64,000 bases of DNA from Protonemura montana (lineage: Eukaryota; Arthropoda; Insecta; Plecoptera; Nemouridae): contig OX387604.1 in NCBI GenBank assembly GCA_947568835.1, positions 6,165,360-6,229,359 of the forward strand. Reading direction: 5' to 3'. Position 1 is the first letter of the stretch. The number at the start of each line of letters is the position of its first letter. Made by a program: the position numbers and the translations under genes. The notes below the pieces were generated by a model. The model was not told the DNA's origin and ran no database searches. It was given only the letters and a program-made list of their open reading frames with translations. Of the stretch, positions 1 through 11,775 are shown in pieces.

Positions 1-1845
1 TTTCAATGTTGTAAGCGGCAAACAAAGCTCTCGTTACATTACCGATCCTAAGAAACATTGCTCCAAGTCATTTAATGGACCACGAAAAAACCTGGTCTGT
101 TTGTGAAGAGTTGGATGGGTAAAGTCGTCTCTCTTCACATTGCTACCAATTTCTCGATAGCGAAGGAAATCTGCTCGTAGAGGTACTCAAACTGAAGAAG
201 GAACGTTTGTCCAGTCCAATTCGATAGAAGGCTACTTAGTCGGCAGCGGACCTTTTCTCTTCTCATCTGAAGCTAGATATTCGATATCGTCATCTTTAAC
301 CCATCATTACCCGGTACCATCGGTCAGTGCCACAGGGCCGTTGATCACTGCTGATGAAAACGGCAGTAATTCAATCATAACTTATAATTAAATCGGAGTA
401 TATAGTTATCCAAGCTCTAGATATGAATCGATCAATGAAAATGTAACACGAATGTCCATGTATTTCAAGCAGGTACTATATCGGACTGTGCAAAATTGTC
501 TTTTGTTTGTCGAGATTGTGCCATGCTTAGCCGGAAAAGGTGCTAGGGTCCCTGCTGACTGAGTTTTGAATTTCTTAAATAGATCTCCCTTCGTAGGAAA
601 ACTCCTTTTTGGAAAATCATCAACTCTTTTTACACTGTGAATGTATTCTTTAATTAGAAATTAAAGTTTACTAGCATGTCAGTTAACAAGACAAAGACAA
701 GGCGGTGTGGATTTAGAGTCAACTTTCTCTCGCAGTACTTCCCTCCTGATCGGGGTTTATATGAACTCTGCACATAACAAGCCAGGTCAGTAGGATCTTC
801 CTCAGTGAACCATCGATGTAGGTTCATCAATTGCGTCCGATTGAAATCAAATAATAACGAAACAAATCAAGTCGAGGGTGACACTCTTTCTAGATCGCTT
901 TGAAAAGCACTCAGCAATTGGGAATGACGTCGAGATTACAACATGTATCGTCAGTTTTGGAATTAAATGAAACACCGTTTGAATTAACGGATATTTTATG
1001 TAATCCTTATTAAATTATCAAGTAATGACATAGCATGTCCTCTGACCATACCACTTCAGGCTATAGAGTTTGTACGAATTATATGAGAGCTATTCGGAAA
1101 ATTTACTTGAGCCGTTAGGAATAAAATTGAACTCATACCATAGAATTTAAATCTACTATCCAAAGGGTATGATTAAAATAACAATTAGGAAACACATAAT
1201 ACCTCAATTTTAATGCCTAAGCAGATAATACCTGAAAATAATGCAAGGGGTCAGGTTCGAGACTAGCATGGAATTACGAGGGCAAGAGAATTATAACGCT
1301 ACAGGCTTAGAGGTAGGTTTGGTATGGGTGGGTGGGTGGTAAATACTAAATACCAATTGTGTTTGTTTTGTATAGCAAATTAACAAAAGATAAACTGGGC
1401 GTGGCATTGAAACGCTAGACGTGACTGAGCGATTTGGTTCAATGCAATTTCTAAGACTTACTGCAGTACGACATGCTTTCAATAAACCTATTTAGAGCGA
1501 ACAACACAATAGAATAACGTAGACTGTTCGATGTTAAGCGATGAGTTCATTTTCAATAGCATAAATAGTATTGAAGCACAAATATTTTTTTGTACACTAC
1601 TTGGATGTTTGTGGCGTGAGTATCGTATGCTGCAAACTACCTTTAGTAGAACTTACAATAACTATACGATTTCGTAACGCATTTCGACTAAGGCTTCCCT
1701 TCTGATTCTAATTTCTATCGAGGTGATTCCCAATTGTGCAGGCTCTGGCTACCAATCTGGAATAGGGATTTCAAGTGTGAGCTGAATCCTGTTGAGAACC
1801 CAACACAAATAAGCAGTGATGATTAGGAAGATGAGAGAGCTTGCC

Positions 1846-1850
<5 letters not shown>
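1..1850. other. Gene-free AT-rich DNA
   Basis: Only short ORFs without recognisable motifs or composition. I see no RNA gene, transposon end or clear tandem repeat. Confidence 0.6.

Positions 1851-1895
<45 letters not shown>
1851..1895. repeat. (GGC)15 microsatellite
   Basis: A perfect 45-bp GGC run. On the - strand it gives a polyarginine-like ORF with no other protein features, so I treat it as a simple repeat. Its GC content stands out from the AT-rich flanks. Confidence 0.95.
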
Positions 1896-3423
1896 TGCAG
1901 AATATTATCTTACAGAATAGGGATAATTGCGCGCGGGAAAGCATTAGCAAGGAAATAATAACATAGAACCAGAGGAAATGAAAAGGAAAGAGAAATAATG
2001 TCACGCAAACTATTGCACAGAGCTTTATGTGAGGAGAGGCGAGAGCGATGGCGCAGTGAGGGTGTGGGCCCAGGGCCTGGAGACGAGGCTAGGGCCCTGT
2101 TACCTAACAAGAACAGAGCAAACAGCTACAACTAAATGAGGTGAACAATATCGTTGGAAGCACTAAGCTTGCGATCAAAGTTTTCAGCGGAAAATTCTAC
2201 AACTTTTTGGAAATATCATAATTTCCCATTTCTCGTCCCAAATAGTAGAACAATAATCCATTCTGATAAACCAAGATTTGTGATGAATGGAAACTTCGCA
2301 GGATTGTCTGCACTCTGGAGTAACTCGGTAAAATCCAGTTCTAACTCTCGCAGCGTCGCGTGGGTTTCTCCACGAAATCTTCAGCCCCCGTGGTTTCAGT
2401 CGATAGTTTAATTGGTAAATTTTACACCTTGGCTTAAGCGCTACAGCTAATAGTTGATGGGAACTTTAACCTGAAACTGGCATGCTCTGTTCAGAGGACA
2501 AAACTGGGAAACTATCGGTGAAGCGTAGAAAATGATGCATGATTGCAATGGGGTTAATTCACGATAAGAAATTGTCAATAATCCGCGAGGTGGTGGTACA
2601 TAGGATAACGTGATCCACTGACGGTGTCCTATGGTTAATCGGGAACATTATTCTCCTTTCAAAATCGCTCCTTCCACGCCTGTACACATCTTTCCAACCA
2701 TTAATCATTCATCGACTCCATTAGCCAGAATATGCAGAATATTAGTCAGAATACATCCACGATAGTTGGATAGAAACAGGGAATGACATCGCTGTGCACG
2801 TAGGCACCGACACACTTCACTGTGACCTAGCTCAAAAATCATTGCAATCATGAATAACTAGATTAACATTATGCTATATGTTATGACGATCGTAACTTCT
2901 ATTTTATAAGCGCGAATAAAAATACGCAACAGAGATATTTCTCTTGGCATTAATTTAATATTATACAAATTAGCTGTGATAAAACCCAGGACTAAGTACC
3001 ACAAATTGCCCGAGGGTTGTCATTTTCAAATAGTATGCATAATCCCTTAGGGAGTGAAGGCAAAACCTCAAGAATAATCCGGGTTGTGGGACCAAACAGA
3101 GCTTTCCGCCTGCTGCCGGTTGGAGGGGTAGTTTCTACGCTGCGAGATAATGGGAAATGTACAGCAAGAAAGGAATGAAACAGTCTCTGTGATAACCACA
3201 TGCCTAACGTAGTAAGAAACCAGCCTCGGGTTTGCCACATGAATATATATAAAAAAAATCAGACAGATTTACGCTTACAGATTTGTTTACGTCCAAACTG
3301 ACATACCATAAAATATCTACCAGATGAATCATTTCATATTATTAACAAGCTCAACTCATAACAATGATCAGTTTTGCTTAGTGTTGAGAACCTATCCCTG
3401 CATGATTTATAAAAAAAATTCTG
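1896..3423. other. Gene-free DNA
   Basis: No recognisable coding or RNA feature. The 85-codon + strand ORF at 2154-2411 lacks motifs and is not supported by flanking splice signals that I can identify. Confidence 0.55.
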
Positions 3424-3457
3424 CCGTCGTTGTCGTCGACGTCTTCGTCGTCTTCGT
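3424..3457. repeat. GTC/TTC trinucleotide repeat
   Basis: An imperfect run of GTC and TTC triplets. One - strand frame is acidic (Asp/Glu), but no surrounding ORF supports an exon. Confidence 0.7.
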
Positions 3458-3936
3458 AAAATCAATTAACTTCTGAGAGGCTGAAAGTGTGTGGAAATGT
3501 CTTGCCGCGGTTCCAATTAGTTTCCTGTAAGCTGTGCCTATCTCAGCTCCCCACCGCCTCTCCTCTCTCCTTACCAGACTCCAGAGAAACCCCTTTCCAG
3601 CCCTTGCTACTTGATGCCAGTATAGAAGGTAACTGACAGATAAGAAGAGACGGGATAGAAAAAAAACCCAGGTGAAAGATGAAGGGAGAAAAATAGCGGT
3701 AATGTCGCTCGGAAATAATTTTGTCGCGTAAGTGATGAATTATACGTGACAAGACGCGAAAAGAATGCTACTAAATTTATGTATTCTACATATTATATTC
3801 CACTCAATTTCTCCGTGCCCCGAAGAAGACAATGCTGCGAATGCGAGCTGAGTTGACGTTTTCACCCACGCAGAGTCCTGAAATACGGCCGACCCTTGCT
3901 GCTTTTCAATCGTAATACAGCCAGGGGCAACCATAC

Positions 3937-3972
3937 CAGTGGCGGACGTGGAGGGTAGGGGTCCCCTACAAA
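3937..3972 (+). mobile_element. Possible end of a second hAT-type element
   Basis: CAGTGGCGGACGTGG followed by a GGGTAGGGGTCCCC block resembles a hAT terminus and lies about 180 bp left of the complete hAT-type element. I found no matching opposite end, so it would be a solo or truncated end. Confidence 0.3.
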
Positions 3973-4112
3973 CATATTTTTATGGATCCTACAAAATGTA
4001 AAAGTACATCCCGCTAACAAATAAAGACGGCTAAAATCTACTAAACATTTTCCTAGATATTAATTTTTAACGCACAAAGAAGAATTTTGATCGAGAAAAT
4101 TGTGGCTTGAGA

Positions 4113-4120
4113 CACGAAAG
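4113..4120. repeat. hAT 8-bp target-site duplication, left
   Basis: CACGAAAG, matching TACGAAAG at 5908-5915 in 7 of 8 positions. Confidence 0.65.
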
Positions 4121-4633
4121 CAGTGGCGTAACTACTGCCGGGGCAGGCGGGGCGACCGCCCCTAGGCCTAGAGATTTTCCCTGATAAGGGGCCCACGAGC
4201 CAAGGCTAGTGGGGCCCGCCAGAAAGGAAAAACTTAGGTGCGTGCCGTATTCGCGCCAGCCGACGAGCCTGTCCCTACGACCCACGGTAAATTTATTATT
4301 TGTGTTTGCCAAAATAATCTTAAAGTTAATATTTGCATTTCAGGCACTCTCACTACCCCATTGAGGCTATGGGACTTGCCTACTCCTGGTAATGGTTACA
4401 TTGTACGTTGCTACTACCGCTGAGTGCGTAGGCTACAAACTAACGCTACTGCCCTACTCTTTGTTGGCGCAAAATACAGAATTTGTGTTATTTCTGCGGG
4501 TAGGGGTTACTATTTTTCCCAATCGTGTGAAAAAAATGCTTTTACACAATACGGTAAGAAGTTTAGTATTCACTGTTCACTGGGCTACGGTTGCTGACGG
4601 GCCATCGCGGGGCCCAAAAAAGGTGTATTAAAT

Positions 4634-4657
4634 GTTTGTTTGTTTGTTTGTTTGTTT
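4634..4657. repeat. (GTTT)n microsatellite
   Basis: About six GTTT units inside the hAT-type element, followed by GTTTATTTTCC. Confidence 0.9.
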
Positions 4658-4739
4658 ATTTTCCTATAGACATTTACATAGTAATTGTGTAGGCATCGTC
4701 AGTTATATATCAGTTATATACAGTATTTACAAAGATCAC

Positions 4740-4740
<1 letters not shown>

Positions 4741-4768
<28 letters not shown>
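4741..4768. repeat. Poly(T) tract, 28 bp
   Basis: A 28-T run, which is poly(A) on the - strand. It may be the tail of a small retroposed copy inserted in the hAT-type element. No canonical AATAAA lies in the adjacent 30 bp, so a simple repeat is equally possible. Confidence 0.9.
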
Positions 4769-4777
<9 letters not shown>

Positions 4778-5907
4778 ACAACATGGTTTGTGAATGGTGA
4801 GGGGAGGGTGACTTTCTCGATATGTGACAATAACGAGAAAGTGAATTGTGAAAGAAAGTCTTCATAATAATAAAATACACCGCGCATTGCAAGCGTTTGC
4901 AATTTATATAATATTTCAGATAAAGTGAATAAACTTCCTAAAATAAGCAGATTTTTCGTGTTTCGAGTTTCCCGGTATGTGGGGATAGTATGGCCGTGAC
5001 AAAAGAAACTTTTAACAAAACTGGAAATGTCCTGATGTGCTCTTCAAGAAATGCGATAAGAAAAGATTAGATTATACTTATATAATGCGGGGGTTAATTA
5101 ATAATAATCCTAGCTTCAGTCATTCTCAATCCAATATGGCGCAAGGTGTCTCGTTTCCTTTCCTCCCATATAGAGTATAGTGTGCGGTCCCTTCGATCTT
5201 AAATCTATCATACTTTCTCAATCTGTAGTCACTTCAAAGTGAATATCACTACAAACTGAGTTTGATGGAGGTATCTTTTAGCTGTTTCAGAACGCGAATG
5301 AGACTGAAATATTTGCGTTCTCGTCATGTCAGGACTCCCCAAATTTCCCGAAACAAAGAAATAATAAATAATCCAACTGCTCGCAAACATGATCCAGACA
5401 TAGTTGGTGCCCGTGCGAAATATTTCCTTGTTGACAAAGGCCCATGTCGTCCTTTGGGGCATTTTCCTACATGCACTGGATTCCAAACGAAGCTTTTCTG
5501 CTAGCTACAATAAAAACAAAATCAAAAACGGGGCTTGGCTATTCACCTGCACTCGATGTCGCGTATTTTTAACCGTGTTGGCTATTTGCTGACAGAAAAT
5601 AAGACAAGTAGCTGTTTAAATAAAGGGAAGCTAACCCTGGGCAAATGTAATTCGTCACTTTTTACCTTGGATCGCTTTCGGTGATCCCGATTAATTACTA
5701 AATCGCAAAGAATTGTTTATTTTTAGTGACCACACATTTTTTCAGTATCTTTTTCAGCACTCGCAAGTGAACGTATACAAATGTGTGCGATACAGAAACA
5801 TTAGAACTGTTAATTTTTTCAGACCCCTTCCTTTGTGGAAGGGTGGAAGGGGGGGGGGCAACGAAAAATCTTTTCCCCGGGCCCAGGTACACTTAGTTAC
5901 ACCACTG

Positions 5908-5915
5908 TACGAAAG
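5908..5915. repeat. hAT 8-bp target-site duplication, right
   Basis: TACGAAAG directly follows the terminal CACTG and pairs with CACGAAAG at the left end. Confidence 0.65.
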
Positions 5916-7019
5916 ATTAAAAAAAATTAGTTAGAAAGACGAGTGAGTATGGAAACTACTTCTTAAAAAACGTTCCGGACACTAGCCCCAAGAAAATGTC
6001 GAACGATGGCCATATTTTAGAGCAAATCTTCGGGTTTTCAGAAAACATTATAAGCTTTGAGGAGCTTAAATATCAAGTATATAAGATCTAACTTTAATTC
6101 TTCGCATGAGAAACTGCACAAATTTTATTTTCAGTCCCTTCCGAAAAAAAGTGTTGGCCTTGTCGGGGTATGTAAATCTGCAGAATTTATTCTTCCGGGC
6201 CCTGACTGCCAATAACTCTATCTCAATCTGTAAATTGGATGCATTGTTATCGTGGATGATGTTATTTATTCAGTTTCAGCAAAGATTCTTTTGATTTTAC
6301 ACAATAATTGACTAGTGTTACCCGCTGAAGTTAAAATTTGACATGGGCTCAGCACAGGATTCGTTACCGAGCCAGTCCGCCTCTGAACCCTACATCCATT
6401 GCACTGAAAAGCCCCGGACAACCTACGTATAGCTGACACACAAGGTGCGGAAATTTCGCAAAGTTTTTGATCCGCCCTGTACTTGTAAGCTACATAATTA
6501 AACTCTTGTCTAAACAACAATTACAATTTGTGAGTGTTTAGTCACACGTAGGCTAGGCACCATGAGCAAGATTTATATGGGTTCTGGTCTCTGGATATAA
6601 ATCAATTGTAGGATGCTGAGTGCATACTGGGTTCCTGGGGTTCTCCGCTAGCCCTGACACATCACATCGCTATTTGTAATACGAGATAGATATACATGGC
6701 ATCAGGTGGGCCGGCCTCGCAATCTCCTCTGACAAGCAGGCAAGATCGTAAAACTGGTTAACGCATGCAATTACGCAGTACGCACTGGTCGCCGGTCGCC
6801 TGTCGCCTGTCGCAAACAACGCTACGCATGTTCTAAGTGTTGAGCATACTCCCTGGTCCACTCTATTCTACCAAATACCTGCCAGTGTAGAATGTATGAA
6901 ATTGACGATATCATATTAATTACTAGCTACCAAATGACTCTGTCTCTGACTTTGGACATATCATTCCATACTCGAAGCATCCATGGCATCAAAGGTCCGA
7001 AAATTATAATTCATCCCAA
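5916..7019. other. Gene-free DNA with a small 7-bp repeat
   Basis: Nothing recognisable apart from a short run of CTGTCGC-type units near 6788-6813. Confidence 0.55.
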
Positions 7020-7066
7020 ACCATTCCCTCCATACCATACCCTACCATACCAAACCATTCCTTTCT
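7020..7066. repeat. CCATA-type pentamer repeat
   Basis: Degenerate units of CCATA, CCCTA and CCAAA follow one another over about 45 bp. Confidence 0.7.
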
Positions 7067-7505
7067 ATTCCTAGCCATTTCATGTGTACTGTTTTCCATT
7101 TTGATTCGCTGGAAGGCTGGCTTTTCACACTCTCACGAAGGAATGTAATTTAATGACACAATGTTCGTAAGATCAAATGAAAAGATTTCCAACGAGTAAA
7201 GACTCTTTATAGTTAGTTCCAGAATTCTGTACGGTGTCATATTATAGAAAAGCGGAAGAGTCGATGCCTGCCTTCGCGCTCAGTAACGTTGGAAACAGAA
7301 GGAAACTAAAGAAGGAATTCCGTTGCTCAGCACGGCACGAATTACACGCATTTCGTGAGCGCTCGGCGGAACGTTCGGCGAGAACGCCATGGACACGTGA
7401 TGAAGGAAGGTGTCTCTTGTGAAATGTAATTACGCTGCAACAGTGCAACAACAATCTTTGACTTGCACAGTTACAGCATACCAAAGGGCAGTTCCTGATA
7501 TAGGA
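7067..7505. other. Gene-free DNA with a small CpG-rich patch
   Basis: CpG dinucleotides are dense at about 7320-7405 (units such as GCTCGGCGGAACG). No coding or promoter assignment is possible. Confidence 0.4.
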
Positions 7506-7507
7506 CT

Positions 7508-7689
7508 AGCAGGATACTGGCATAGTGGTAGTTACTAGGCACGCGCTGGTAGGTGCTTTCATATTCAAATTGGTACTGAGGTGGGTACTGGTAGGTACTG
7601 GCAGATTTTGTCATGCGTAGGAAAATATTAATAAATACTGGAAAATTCTGGCAGATACTGGCATGTGCTGGCAGGTACTGGCAGATGCC
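7508..7689. repeat. Degenerate TACTGGCAG minisatellite
   Basis: Units close to GGTACTGGCAG and GATACTGGCAT recur across the interval with variable spacing, most regular at 7640-7689. No ORF follows the period. Confidence 0.75.
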
Positions 7690-7883
7690 AACATTTACGC
7701 GCGTTTATATGTGGCGTGGCGGCATGGCTCATGCGTTTATCTCTGACAAAGGTTATTGAGTGATAAAGATGTGTCAGTGTCAGGCTTATTATTTCAGAGT
7801 GACAAAACGGCCGACACTGAAGTTTCATTGTTGCCCTAGTGGTGTTTGCAAACGTCGTAGAAATGACACCAGAAGCCGCATAC

Positions 7884-7995
7884 TCTGCAATCGAAGTCTT
7901 CTATAGTCGTATTGCTCTGCAGTCGTAATGCTTGGCAGTCGTAATGCCCTGTAGTCGTAATTATCTGCAGTCGTAATGCTCTGCAGTTGTCGACC
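7884..7995. repeat. 16-bp minisatellite, 7 units
   Basis: Seven contiguous units of exactly 16 bp with consensus TCTGCAGTCGTAATGC. Units starting at 7916 and 7964 are identical and the outer units are more diverged. There are no spacers, so it is not a CRISPR array. Confidence 0.92.
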
Positions 7996-8504
7996 AAGCT
8001 AGCATCGACGTATGGCGCTTAGCAATAGTGCACTACTAGTAATTGAACAATACGAGCAATATGAGGCCTTGCATTACGGCACAGATATACACGCTAACCA
8101 GGCAGGCGACTAACTTGATGACCATGAAAACGAGGAACTCTGCCTCAGTGCGTTGTTTGTCGTAACGTTGTGTGTGGGGCAGGGTAGGGCGTGGATATAT
8201 TTAATATGCCTACAAAGGTATCCGCGAATTTTGTATATATTCTCTTCTGTTGCAAACGTTTGATACGGGCGTCCAACAAAAATGATGTGTGGAAATAAAT
8301 TATGTTTGCTTAAGAGTGATAGACTGCAGGAGTATGTTGTTTGTTTGATGGTGTTTATTTTCAAATAATAATTAATGAAATAAAAACAAAATGTTCAATT
8401 CTCTTCTATGTTTGTATTGCACCATTACGCGTGTAGTTGTTTCAGCACCGTGAGGATATGGCATTGCATACGGTTAACGGCCCTGGGGGTGTCCTGGGTG
8501 TTAA
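7996..8504. other. Gene-free AT-rich DNA
   Basis: No recognisable gene, repeat end or RNA structure. Confidence 0.5.
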
Positions 8505-8522
8505 GGGGGGGGGGGGGGGGGG
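8505..8522 (+). repeat. Poly(G) tract, 18 bp
   Basis: Uninterrupted G run within a G-rich patch (8480-8555). The 104-codon ORF crossing it is low-complexity and not credible. Confidence 0.95.
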
Positions 8523-9276
8523 TCGAAAAGGGGCCTGGAAAAGGGGGACGGGGCTGTTATCATGAAGGTGGAGTGCGCTCCAGCCTGTTGGCTGGCAGGC
8601 AGACAGGTGAGAGACAAAGAATATTACTCGTTCATAATTCAGCAACATCAAGTATCGGCAAACTCTCCTTACACACCTCTACCGGTTGGTTAGTTGTCAG
8701 CCACTCCTGTATGCATTGGTAAAATGCTATCTGACACAGCCAAACAAAGCACCCCACCCAGCCTGCCACCCCACCCAGCACCTGACCCCCTCTATTCCAT
8801 CACATTCAAGAGCGATTGCCAATGCAAACCCATTGCATACCTAGTGTGTTCCATACATTTTAAATGTAATTACACTCACTCTTCTAGGATGTGCGATGTT
8901 CTGTTCCTAAAGAACTCCATCTGAAAAATTCTAAACCTTTAAGGAAACTTTCAGAGATTTTGATGGCATGCACGATCACTTCAATTTCATAATTTAAGGC
9001 ATGATTTAATCACTGGAAGAGTGAGACCGAATTGTAAACACTTAAAAATGTAGTTTTCGTTTTTGGCCAAGAATTCATAGCAGCACACACAATCCATATT
9101 TAGAGCAGCGATTACCCTGCTTATGCGGGCTCAATTACATGCCCTACAGGCAAGCCGCGTCGCGGCAGATAGACATTTGCACACAACGCCCGTATATAGC
9201 AATAGAGCCGCTAGACAACAGCACAAAAAAATAAAACGCAACGGCAAACAATAAACGAACAATCCTTTCCCTGCAC
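8523..9276. other. Gene-free DNA
   Basis: Contains a C-rich stretch (8748-8792, repeated CACCCAGC units). Nothing else is recognised. Confidence 0.5.
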
Positions 9277-9298
9277 CCTCTCCTCTCCTCTCCTCTCA
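9277..9298. repeat. (TCTCC)4 pentamer repeat
   Basis: About four CTCTC/TCTCC units. Confidence 0.85.
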
Positions 9299-11359
9299 CC
9301 CCTTTCGTCCCTCCATCAAAACAAACTGACAACTTGATCCGCCTAGTGGTAGGATTTGCAAAACTGCAATTCCAATTTCGCTCGACCACCACCACCGCTA
9401 TAGCATGTATCACGTGGTTAACACTTTTCCAGGCAAGTGAAAAACCAAAGCCAAAACGAAGTACCTTTTTATAAAACAGTGGATTTTTGTCCCAATTAGT
9501 TGATTAGAATGGAGAGAACATTGAGACGAGTCTTTTCAATTGAATTGAATTTAAAAAAAAAAACACTTATTTATCTTATTATCGGTATCAATATGATTGA
9601 ATCACATAGGTCCCAAGTGGATGGCTTATTGTGCTGCGCGTAAGAAGGTTCCACGCAGAATACGCGCTGGAGGTTTTGTTTCCTGATCGAAACTTTGCGA
9701 CTGAGCATTGCCCAAAACCGACCGAGAATAATGACAAGGTTTCATCTGTAAAACTCCATTTTGAAGCCCTATTTTGATAAATCGATCTCGATACGACACC
9801 GAAGGTGATGCAAAATATAAAAATGCGTGGTTTATAATAAATATGAAATAAAGTGTAAGAAAAGCATTTTCCTTTTGTTTATGGTTGTCTCCGTCTTATC
9901 GGTAACTGTGAGAACTATGGGCAACATTTCATTGTTGAAATGCTTCCATGCTTGACTGAAATTGCACCTTTGGGCAAAAATGTGTTGTATATTCAGAAAA
10001 GCAATAACAAATATTACATCGATGTAGCAATAAAATTGATGGGCTTCTTTCTATACGAATGTGGACTCTGTTGACGTATTCTAACAAACATTGCAAAGCT
10101 TGAAGACAGGTTGTCGACTACTCGAGCGTTTCTTCGAACGTTAGGTGTTGCTGCATTGGCATCAAGGGAGTCAGTAAGATCCAATGCGATCGGGTGGGAC
10201 TCTGAGACAATTAACGCTGCTTAAAAGTATGGAAGCTATCATTATTAATTTGACGGAGCTCCTGGGCTTGAGTGTCATTTCCTTCATTCGACACCAATGC
10301 TCTAGCAAGTCGCAGCCGCTTCAGAAATATTTTCTCGTTACAACTTTTTTCATTACGGCAGCTGGCCTAACGCGAGCGCTACGAAAGAAAGAAAATATAC
10401 CTAATATAATTCGATTTTAAATTTTATTACGGTTGCTACGACTTAATAATCCAGAAAGAGGAAAAGATTTGATCATTTGTATTAGCAGTAGTGAAAGCAT
10501 CCAGCACAAAATTGTATAGTAAAATATAAGTTGGGTGTTGGATCATATTTCTGAAATGGGATGAATTTCATTTTCTCGTTTCCCGAGTTTTAACGAAGTG
10601 GAAATTATTATTTTGGGAAGATGCCAAAGTGAATTTCAAGATCTTCCTTATTTGGGCTTATCTTTTCCACAGATCGAAAGAATTTCCAGGTCTTTCTGTC
10701 TTTCCCATCTGGGGCTACTTTGCAATGGCCTTTTTTCGCTCTGTTCACCCTCTCACTCGGCATAAATTACACTTGCGATGTGCAGTCAATTCCTCTCTTC
10801 CCTTAAATTATTTTTACTTCACCGCATACCACTTTTTGTTATCTGATGCCAGTTAAATTTCACTGCAGCACTGTTGGTTTTATTATTACATTGCTGACAC
10901 CATTTTATTTTTACACATCATATTATAGTCTTTCCTTAATACGTTTATACACCATTCAAGAAAAGTGCTCCATGTTAGGTGAGAAAATACGCATGGGAAA
11001 TGTTAAGAAAGGTCTTCTGGAGCGTTATTTGAAAACGTATTTCTAATGATTAAGAGATTTAAACTCAGCAGCAGTTCGCTGTCTTAAAGTCCCGATGGTT
11101 TGGCGTTCGCAATTAGTTTGATCCATCCTCGAGATTTCCGAGACACACAATAATTAGCTGCTACGAAATCGCGTGCCGAAGACAAGAGGTCTAACCTTCT
11201 TTTACATGCTTGGTATTATCAATTAAGATAAAGCGAGAAGAGTATAACGCACTTTGATAAATGAGAATTTCAAGACTCACGCATTAATTCGACATTGACG
11301 GATAGGGCAAGGGGCCCTGCGGTTCCCTGGATGGGGGATGGATACTCATTAGACCAATC
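9299..11359. other. Gene-free AT-rich DNA
   Basis: Several 60-80 codon ORFs, none with recognisable motifs. No RNA gene or transposon end seen. Confidence 0.55.
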
Positions 11360-11462
11360 CAGTACCCAATTTACCTAATATCCAGTGCCAACTTACCAGT
11401 AGCCAGAAGCAAGTACCCAGTAACCATGAAACCAAGGTACTGTACTTACAGGGTACTTAGTT
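11360..11462. repeat. Degenerate CAGTACCCA-type repeat
   Basis: Units such as CCAGTACCCAATTTACC and AAGTACCCAGTAACC recur with variable length over about 100 bp. Confidence 0.5.
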
Positions 11463-11490
11463 ACTAAGAAACATTACTTTCATAAAAGCA

Positions 11491-11775
11491 TTTTTTTTTT
11501 TTTTTTTTTTTAAGCTAATAAGTAACGAGTTTCCATTTATTTTCCCCTATCCCCGAGGGAAATTCTTCTTCTGGTCGACACCGGTTAGGACTGGATTGGT
11601 TGGATCTCGCAGGAATTGAAGTTGCTGTGATCAGTATGTGACTAGAGAAAAAGAGCGAAACTCTTCCATCAAATTTTCTAAAGGAGAATGACGAGTAGTG
11701 CATGTTTTGAAAGCCTCGGCGAGGCATCTTGTGCTTGCCTGGTTTTAAGATGGTGTGTGTAAGGAGACCAAACAA
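11491..11775 (-). pseudogene. Candidate retroposed transcript 3' end
   Basis: A 21-T tract (11491-11511) is poly(A) on the - strand. On that strand AATAAA lies at 11541-11536, about 25 bases before the tract, which is the normal spacing for a polyadenylated 3' end. An 86-codon open frame runs into the tract, but its protein has no family resemblance and it begins with a non-ATG codon. I could not find a flanking target duplication. A simple T-run next to a chance AATAAA remains possible. Confidence 0.3.

Larger units (their letters stand above)
4121..5907. mobile_element. Non-autonomous hAT-type element
   Basis: The left end reads CAGTGGCGTAACTA. The right end, read inwards on the other strand, reads CAGTGGTGTAACTA, matching at 13 of 14 bases. 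Both ends continue into GC-rich DNA rich in GGGG and CCCC. Flanks are CACGAAAG (4113-4120) and TACGAAAG (5908-5915), an 8-bp duplication with one C-to-T change, as expected for hAT. No ORF in the 1787 bp resembles a hAT transposase, so it would depend on one elsewhere. A (GTTT)n run and a 28-T tract lie inside. Confidence 0.72.

Noticed and set aside
1771-2004. Arginine-rich protein on the - strand
   Set aside because: The arginines come only from the (GGC)15 microsatellite.
7884-7995. Possible CRISPR-like array
   Set aside because: The 16-bp units are contiguous with no spacers, and the genome is eukaryotic.
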